12,457 nucleotides of DNA from Myxococcales bacterium (lineage in GTDB: Bacteria > Myxococcota > Myxococcia > Myxococcales > Myxococcaceae), in the NCBI GenBank assembly GCA_003153055.1, contig PMBV01000073.1, positions 1-12,457 on the forward strand, read 5' to 3'. The notes beneath the pieces are model-generated. The model searched no databases. It saw only the letters and a program-made list of their open reading frames with translations, and was not told the origin of the DNA. Both the position numbers and the translations under genes were made by a program. Each line of letters starts with the position of its first letter. The stretch's first letter is position 1. This document shows, piece by piece, positions 8,166 through 12,457 of this stretch.

Positions 8166-8239
8166 GGCGTTTGTCGTCGGCGAGGCACCGATTCCCGCCT
8201 AGACTGACCGCGAGGGGCCGTTCTCGTCCAGGTCCAACC
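8166..8239 (+). promoter_or_regulatory. Candidate promoter and leader of the Cys-repeat gene
   Basis: A -10-like TAGACT at 8200-8205 lies 34 bases before ATG 8240. TTGTCG at 8171-8176 resembles a -35 box but is 23 bases away, too far for standard sigma-70, so the -35 is unresolved. A CCAGG at about 8228-8232 may serve as a weak ribosome-binding site. The gap suggests the Cys-repeat gene starts a new transcription unit. Confidence 0.3.
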
Positions 8240-11200
8240 ATGACTTTCCCCAAACGAGATGGCGCGAGCGTGTGGAGCGCCGTATTCGTGGTGTTGCTGG
8301 CAGGCGCGAGTTGCTCGCGTTCGGCGCCGTACTTCTGCGGCACCGCGCGAGATGCTCCGTGCCCCGAGGGCCATTCCTGCGTCTCCAACCGCTGTGTGCC
8401 GGGCGACGCGGGCTGCACCGGTAGCCAGGTCGACTGCCAGGGCACCTGCGCGCTGCTGGCGAGCGACGAGGCTCACTGTGGCGCCTGCGACCACGCCTGC
8501 GCCGCGCAGGAGCACTGCGTTCAAGGGCAGTGCACGCACGTCTGCGGCGCCGGGTTGACGACCTGTGATGGGGCCTGCGCCGATCTCGAGAACGACGCCG
8601 CCAGTTGTGGCGCCTGTGGCCGGGCCTGCGGGACTCTCGAGCCATGTCAGCTCGGTCAGTGCTCGTGCAACGCTCCGCTCGTCGAGTGCGCCGACGGAGG
8701 CTGCGTCAACCTCGGGGCCGATGCGTTGAGCTGCGGCCAGTGCGGCCGGCGCTGTGCCGCGGGAGAGCTCTGCCAGGCCGGGGCCTGCGTGAAGCGCTGC
8801 GGAGCGGGCTGGGCGGCGTGCGGGACCGGCTGCGTCCACCTCGACAAAGACCGCTTCAACTGCGGAGGCTGTGGTGTGCAGTGCTCGGCCGACTCCACCT
8901 GCCAGGGCGGCGCCTGCGTGAGCGCCTGCCAGCCGGGGCTCTCGAGCTGTCTGGGGGCCTGCGTCGACGTGCGCAACGACGTGCGCCACTGCGGCGCGTG
9001 CGGGCATGCGTGTGCCAGCTCCGAGGCGTGCAGCGACGGCCGGTGCGTCAGCGAGTGCTCCGGCTCCCAGGCGCTGTGCAACTCGGTGTGCGTCGAGCCC
9101 TCGAGTGACCGGTTGAACTGCGGCGGCTGCGACGTCGCTTGCGGGCCCCTCGAGCAGTGCGATGGTGGCGCCTGTCAGGGTGTGTGCCCGCGGCCGCTCA
9201 CTGGCTGTGCCGGCTTCTGCGTCAACCCCTTCACTGACTCGGCCAACTGCGGCGGGTGTGGCCGGGCCTGCGCCAGTGGTCGCCAGTGCGACAACGGCGC
9301 CTGTGCGTGTCCCGCTCCGACCTCGAGCTGCGACGGCGGCTGCGTCGACGTGAGCAGCGACCCGAAGAGCTGTGGCACCTGCGGGCAGGCCTGCGGCGTG
9401 GGGCAAGTCTGCGCGCTGGGGCACTGCGAGAGCCTCTGCCTCCCGCCGTTCTCGGTGTGCTCGGGAGCCTGTGTCGACAACTCGAGTGACATCAACAACT
9501 GTGGCGGGTGCGGCCGGGTGTGCACCCTGGGGAGTCGCTGCGCCCTTGGGGCCTGCACCACGACGTGCCCTCTGTCCAATCAGACGTCCTGCGCCGGCGT
9601 CTGTACAGACACCTCGAGCGATGGGGCCAATTGCGGTGGGTGCGGGAAGCCCTGCCAGGTGGGCCAGGCCTGCGTCAACGGAGCCTGTGGGTGTCCCTCG
9701 GGTTCGACGGCCTGCAATGGGCGGTGCGTCGACCCCCAGCTCGACTCGGCCAACTGCGGTGGCTGCGGCCATGGTTGTGCGCTCGGGCAGGTGTGCGCCG
9801 CGGGGGCGTGTGTCTGTCCCCCGGGGTTCCTCTCGTGCAACGGGGCGTGCGTCGACCCCCAGACGAACAGCTCCTCCTGCGGGGGCTGCGGTATCAGTTG
9901 TCCTGCCACCCAGGTGTGCTCGGCGGGGGCTTGCGCGTGCCCATTGGGCCAGGTCTTCTGCAACGGGCGGTGCGTCGACACCCAGCGTGATGCCTCGAGC
10001 TGTGGCGCTTGCGGGAAGGCGTGCCCGTCGGGGGCGAGCTGCTCCGCGGGGAAGTGCGGCTGCGCAGCGGGGAAGACGCCGTGCGTGTGCACCAGCGCTG
10101 GGTGCACCTGCGCCGACACGGCGAACGACCCGGCCAACTGCGGAGCCTGCGGGAGCCCCTGTGCTTCGGGGCAGTCGTGCGTCGCCGGCGCGTGTGTCTG
10201 CCCCTCGGGTGGAACGCTGTGCGGGGGTGCCTGCGTCTCGTCGGCGAGCGACCCGGCGAACTGCGGCGGGTGCGGTGTGGTGTGTGGCGCTGGGCAGACG
10301 TGCACTCATGGCCGCTGCGCCGCTGGCTGCCCGGCAGGGTACGTCGATTGCCAGGGTCAGTGCGTCAACCCCCAGACGGACCCAGGCTCGTGTGGCGGGT
10401 GTGGGCTCTCATGCAACGGCGGGAGCTGCGCCGGCGGGCAATGCCAGTGCTCCCTCGCCCAGCAGGCCTGCGGAGGTACTTGTGTGCTCCGGGCTGACCC
10501 GAGTCACTGTGGCTCGTGCACGGCGGTCTGCGGCAGCGGGCAGGTTTGTTCGCCGCTCGAGCTCCGCTGCGTGGCCGGGTGTCCGACGGGCTTCGAAGCC
10601 TGCCAGGGCAGCTGCACGGTGACGGCGGTCGATGCGCTGAACTGCGGCGCCTGCGGCAACGTCTGCGGTCACGGAGGGACCTGCCAGGCGGGCGTCTGCA
10701 AATGCCCTGGGCTGGCGACGTGTGGGAATCGCTGCGTTGACCTGTCGACTGACCTTGGGAGCTGCGGCTCGTGCGGGCGGGCGTGCGGGGCCGGCGAGGT
10801 GTGCAGTGGGGGTCGCTGCCTCTCCGCGTGTCCTCCAGGCCAGACGTCGTGCGGCGGGAGCTGCGTTGAGCTCCAGTCGAACGTGAGCGACTGCGGCCAG
10901 TGCGGGCACGCCTGCGCTTCGGGAGAACAGTGCCTGGGTGGCCTCTGCTACTGCACCGGGGGTTCGGCGGTCTGCGCTGGCGTGTGCCGCGACCTTCAGA
11001 ACGACCGGGACAACTGCGGGGGCTGTGGCACCGTGTGCCGCTCGTCGGAGTCGTGCGTGGCCGGGAGCTGCCGGTGTCCGGTCGGGCAGTCGAGCTGCGA
11101 TGGCACCTGCCGTGACCTCCAGAACGACCGGAGCAACTGCGGCCAGTGTGGTCATGTCTGTACTGGCGCCCCCGGAGTCGCGGGCTGTGTCGAGGGCTCG

Positions 11201-11338
11201 TGCACCTGCGCCGCGGGGCTCTCGCTGTGCGCTGGGGCCTGCGTCGACCCGGCGTTTGATAGAAACAACTGTGGTGGCTGCGGCGTCGTCTGTGCGTCGA
11301 ACCTCACCTGCCGGAACCGGGCCTGCGTGCCGCCGTGA
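8240..11338 (+). CDS. Giant secreted/lipidated protein with 23 eight-cysteine repeats
   Basis: 1032 residues. A signal peptide (about 11-24) ends in AGASC; C25 is a possible lipidation site, though the lipobox is not perfect (G at -3). After a short Cys-containing lead, residues 59 to the end form 23 tandem units of about 42 residues. The typical pattern is C-x3-C-V-D-x6-NCGGCG-x2-C-x5-C-x4-C-x1-3-C, giving roughly 190 cysteines. Such density needs the oxidising periplasm or cell surface. Similar NCGGCG repeats occur in large myxobacterial exported proteins of unknown function; automatic names borrowed from enzymes should not be trusted. The pattern differs from the CGDG/CDDGN myxobacterial disulfide repeat. 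ATG 8240 is the start giving a signal peptide. The open frame extends upstream only as a shadow of the TPR/PEGA-like gene. The stop overlaps the next start. Confidence 0.88.
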   Translation: MTFPKRDGASVWSAVFVVLLAGASCSRSAPYFCGTARDAPCPEGHSCVSNRCVPGDAGCTGSQVDCQGTCALLASDEAHCGACDHACAAQEHCVQGQCTHVCGAGLTTCDGACADLENDAASCGACGRACGTLEPCQLGQCSCNAPLVECADGGCVNLGADALSCGQCGRRCAAGELCQAGACVKRCGAGWAACGTGCVHLDKDRFNCGGCGVQCSADSTCQGGACVSACQPGLSSCLGACVDVRNDVRHCGACGHACASSEACSDGRCVSECSGSQALCNSVCVEPSSDRLNCGGCDVACGPLEQCDGGACQGVCPRPLTGCAGFCVNPFTDSANCGGCGRACASGRQCDNGACACPAPTSSCDGGCVDVSSDPKSCGTCGQACGVGQVCALGHCESLCLPPFSVCSGACVDNSSDINNCGGCGRVCTLGSRCALGACTTTCPLSNQTSCAGVCTDTSSDGANCGGCGKPCQVGQACVNGACGCPSGSTACNGRCVDPQLDSANCGGCGHGCALGQVCAAGACVCPPGFLSCNGACVDPQTNSSSCGGCGISCPATQVCSAGACACPLGQVFCNGRCVDTQRDASSCGACGKACPSGASCSAGKCGCAAGKTPCVCTSAGCTCADTANDPANCGACGSPCASGQSCVAGACVCPSGGTLCGGACVSSASDPANCGGCGVVCGAGQTCTHGRCAAGCPAGYVDCQGQCVNPQTDPGSCGGCGLSCNGGSCAGGQCQCSLAQQACGGTCVLRADPSHCGSCTAVCGSGQVCSPLELRCVAGCPTGFEACQGSCTVTAVDALNCGACGNVCGHGGTCQAGVCKCPGLATCGNRCVDLSTDLGSCGSCGRACGAGEVCSGGRCLSACPPGQTSCGGSCVELQSNVSDCGQCGHACASGEQCLGGLCYCTGGSAVCAGVCRDLQNDRDNCGGCGTVCRSSESCVAGSCRCPVGQSSCDGTCRDLQNDRSNCGQCGHVCTGAPGVAGCVEGSCTCAAGLSLCAGACVDPAFDRNNCGGCGVVCASNLTCRNRACVPP
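8414..11335 (+). repeat. 23 tandem ~42-residue Cys repeats (~120-130 bp period)
   Basis: Units begin near C59 with CTGSQVDCQGTC and run to the C-terminus. Most hold eight cysteines; repeats 1, 6 and 17 deviate in the central CGxCG motif (CGACD, CGGCD, CGSCT), repeat 14 has an extra CVCTSAGCTC insertion, and repeat 22 carries a small GAPGVAG insertion. DNA-level similarity is strongest between repeats 21 and 22, sharing RDLQNDRxNCG. Inter-repeat linkers alternate between a one-residue (xCxCP) and a three-residue type (xxxC). Confidence 0.88.
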
Positions 11339-11823
11339 TGCTCCCGGGGCTCGTGCTGCTCGCGTTGTTGACCGCCACCGAGGTGCTGGAGAGCGGGGCG
11401 TACCGAGCCATCACCCTGAGCCAGGGAGAGCGGAGGACCTTCCGGGTGCCGGAGCTGGAGAAGGTGACGGCCGGCACGGGGAAGTGCGTCGAGGAGGGGA
11501 TGCAGCGAGACGAGGCCGAGAGCCTCTCCGTCGAGGCCCGGTGCAGTGGCGTTCGCACCACGGTGGCCTGGAGGCGAGATGGCTCGCGGGTGCAGCTCAT
11601 GGTGTGCGCTGAGGAGAGCGCGGCGCCAGAGCTGGTCACGCTGCGCAAGGCGATGCAGGCCGAGCTCCGGGCGCTGCGGGGGGTGACGGCCTGCGTGCGC
11701 AATGGGCGCGTCGAGCTGTGGGGCTGGGCGAGGAGCGAAGAGGAGCTCCAGCGAATGCGTGGGCTCGAGCGGAAGTACCCCGAGCAGGTGCGCAGCTTCG
11801 TGGAGCTCATCGAAGGCCCCTGA
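11335..11823 (+). CDS. CpaC N-terminal-like (pilus secretin N-domain plus BON-like) protein
   Basis: 162 residues. After a short hydrophobic N-terminus (LPGLVLLALLTATEV, probable signal) come YRAITLSQGERRTFRVPELEKV and VRTTVAWRRDGSRVQLMV, which resemble the N-terminal region of CpaC/RcpA-type pilus secretins (PF13629-like). Residues 104-160 (LRKAMQAELRALRGV, NGRVELWGWARSEEELQRM) resemble the following BON-like domain. The secretin channel is absent, so this is a stand-alone N-domain protein. Cys 51, 70, 91 and 120 could form two disulfides. Translation starts at GTG 11335 (GTGA overlap with the preceding stop) or ATG 11338 (one-base TGATG overlap); both imply coupling to the Cys-repeat gene, and no ribosome-binding site is visible. 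Family assignment is from pattern, not from a profile search. Confidence 0.7.
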   Translation: MMLPGLVLLALLTATEVLESGAYRAITLSQGERRTFRVPELEKVTAGTGKCVEEGMQRDEAESLSVEARCSGVRTTVAWRRDGSRVQLMVCAEESAAPELVTLRKAMQAELRALRGVTACVRNGRVELWGWARSEEELQRMRGLERKYPEQVRSFVELIEGP

Positions 11824-11843
11824 CGGGCTGCCGCTCCCTGTCA
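11821..11843. terminator. Hairpin spanning two convergent stop codons
   Basis: TGACGGG (11821-11827) can pair with CCTGTCA (11837-11843) across a 9-base loop; six of seven pairs are Watson-Crick and one is G-U in the plus-strand RNA. The left arm starts with the TGA of the CpaC-N-like gene, and the right arm ends with the complement of the TGA that closes the minus-strand tail reading frame. No T-run follows on either side, so intrinsic termination is not assured. Confidence 0.3.
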
Positions 11844-11924
11844 CGTATCCTTCTGCGTCGAGTGCTTCTCGTTCCGCTCGATCAAGTCGTCCAGGTCGCT
11901 CAGATCAATGTTCCGGAGTTGGGG
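11841..11924 (-). pseudogene. Frameshifted 3' part of the small lipoprotein gene
   Basis: This reading frame encodes QLRNIDLSDLDDLIERN followed by EKHSTQKDT and a stop. Its core matches the C-terminus of the gene at the right edge (RNIPLDELDDLIERN) at 12 of 15 residues and 33 of 45 bases (11871-11915 against 12176-12220), gap-free. Of eight differing codons, five are synonymous, suggesting this frame was translated. It is one base out of frame with the lipoprotein start upstream. Removing one base from the G4 run at 11921-11924 would join both into one 93-residue protein. Whether the shift is real, an assembly error or programmed is unknown. Confidence 0.6.
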
Positions 11925-12123
11925 TGGGCGCTCCGGTCGACTCAACGCTTTCCGGCTGGTCATTCTGGGAAGGCCGCGGCCGTCTATGCACGCCCAATGA
12001 GTCGCGAGCCGCGGCATCGAGAGATGTCGGGGTAGGAACGGAAGTCGCCGGTGAGGGGGTCTGTCGGCATGCCATGAGCAGCACGCTTGCCACACGGGCA
12101 TACTTGAGGCGATTGACCTTCAT
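11905..12123 (-). CDS. Small lipoprotein, probably truncated by a frameshift
   Basis: 72 residues as it stands. A basic start (MKVNRLKYAR) is followed by a hydrophobic stretch and lipobox LMAC (Cys 19), then a Pro/Thr/Ser-rich chain without recognisable domain, ending TPTPEH. Its stop falls inside a segment that, one frame over, is homologous to the neighbouring gene's C-terminus, so this end is probably not native. GGAA lies five bases before the ATG as a possible ribosome-binding site. It starts 19 bases after the stop of the right-edge gene, so the two probably share a transcript. Function unknown. Confidence 0.55.
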   Translation of the reverse strand: MKVNRLKYARVASVLLMACRQTPSPATSVPTPTSLDAAARDSLGVHRRPRPSQNDQPESVESTGAPTPTPEH

Positions 12124-12142
12124 CGTCGTTCCAAGGGCGGCC

Positions 12143-12457
12143 CTAGTGCTTGGGTTTTCCGAGGGGTCGTTTGGTGTTCCGTTCGATCAGGTCGTCTAGC
12201 TCATCCAGGGGGATATTCCGCGGTCGGTACCGACCATTCTCATAAACGCCGACAACGATGACCTCTCGTCCGTCGACTCCTTCGATCGCAAGGAGGACCG
12301 CACGGTCAAATCCCAGGTCCGTCGCATCCAGTAGCTGCCCGTACCGTACCGCAAGGAGGCCAATACTCGTCTCGATCGACCCCCCGAGCGAGCCCCCAAT
12401 CATATCGGAATCTGTCCATTCAACGAGAGTCCAATTCAGATCCTTTGAGCAATCAGA
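12143..12457 (-). CDS. Hypothetical protein, 5' end outside the window
   Basis: 104 C-terminal residues are visible. An internal ATG exists at 12403, but the frame stays open to the right edge and the residues before that ATG (DLNWTLVEWTDSD) look like protein, so the gene most likely begins beyond the window. The visible part reads as alternating strands and helices (IGLLAVRYGQLLDATDLGFDRAVLLAIEGVDGREVIVVGVYENGRY in outline), then RNIPLDELDDLIERN and a basic tail. I do not recognise the family. Its C-terminal motif recurs in the frameshifted lipoprotein gene just downstream, indicating tandem duplication or a shared docking motif. Confidence 0.7.
   Translation of the reverse strand, partial: SDCSKDLNWTLVEWTDSDMIGGSLGGSIETSIGLLAVRYGQLLDATDLGFDRAVLLAIEGVDGREVIVVGVYENGRYRPRNIPLDELDDLIERNTKRPLGKPKH

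Noticed and set aside
8000..10309. 769-residue minus-strand open frame opposite the Cys-repeat gene
   Set aside because: It exists because GC-rich Cys repeats lack stops on the opposite strand; it is Ala/Arg/Gly-rich with no domain and overlaps two well-supported plus-strand genes.
8414..11335. EGF-like domains or the CGDG/CDDGN myxobacterial disulfide repeat
   Set aside because: Cysteine spacing (NCGGCG core, C-x5-C-x4-C) fits neither pattern as far as can be judged by eye.
12143..12403. Complete 86-residue gene starting at ATG 12403
   Set aside because: The frame stays open to the window edge with protein-like residues before that Met, so the gene is more likely cut by the edge.

Overview
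The window looks like chromosomal DNA of a myxobacterium (Myxococcota, most likely suborder Cystobacterineae). The grounds are very high GC with G/C third codon positions, a PilZ protein of the Myxococcus paralogous type, a kinase-like protein with the myxobacterial layout (kinase fold, one C-terminal membrane helix, Pro-rich tail) followed by a TPR/PEGA-like protein, lipoproteins with low-complexity linkers, and a very large cysteine-repeat lipoprotein. The species cannot be named from sequence alone. No tRNA, rRNA, transposase or CRISPR array was seen.

Layout. (1) 1-707: a minus-strand four-helix-bundle (S23 / 23S rRNA intervening-sequence family) gene with an in-frame 8 x 15-bp minisatellite at its N-terminus, low-complexity DNA on both sides, and a perfect 21-nt inverted repeat around its core. 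(2) 828-1307, minus: a small two-helix membrane protein. (3) 1411-4525, plus: a PilZ protein, a membrane histidine kinase without a partner regulator in the window, an exported His-rich LTxxQ-like protein and a Tyr-rich lipoprotein; the last two overlap by 4 bases. (4) 4543-5832, minus: a lipoprotein with a (GGSAG)n linker, a short Cys-rich module and a YW-type beta-propeller. (5) 5875-8165, plus: a membrane-anchored probable pseudokinase translationally coupled to an exported TPR/PEGA-like membrane protein. (6) 8240-11823, plus: a 1032-residue secreted or lipidated protein with 23 eight-cysteine repeats, coupled by overlapping stop and start codons to a small protein resembling the N-terminal region of CpaC-type pilus secretins. 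(7) 11841-12457, minus: a frameshifted small lipoprotein gene and a partial gene running off the right edge, whose C-termini are homologous.

How the genes may work together. Most products are predicted to sit in or outside the inner membrane. The histidine kinase with the LTxxQ-like and Tyr-rich proteins resembles an envelope-sensing cassette. The pseudokinase with its TPR/PEGA-like partner looks like a non-catalytic scaffold pair. The Cys-repeat protein with the CpaC-N-like protein looks like a cell-surface pair. These roles are inferred from domains and gene order. The best candidates for something undescribed are the repeat-bounded four-helix-bundle locus, the pseudokinase pair, and the Cys-repeat/CpaC-N pair.
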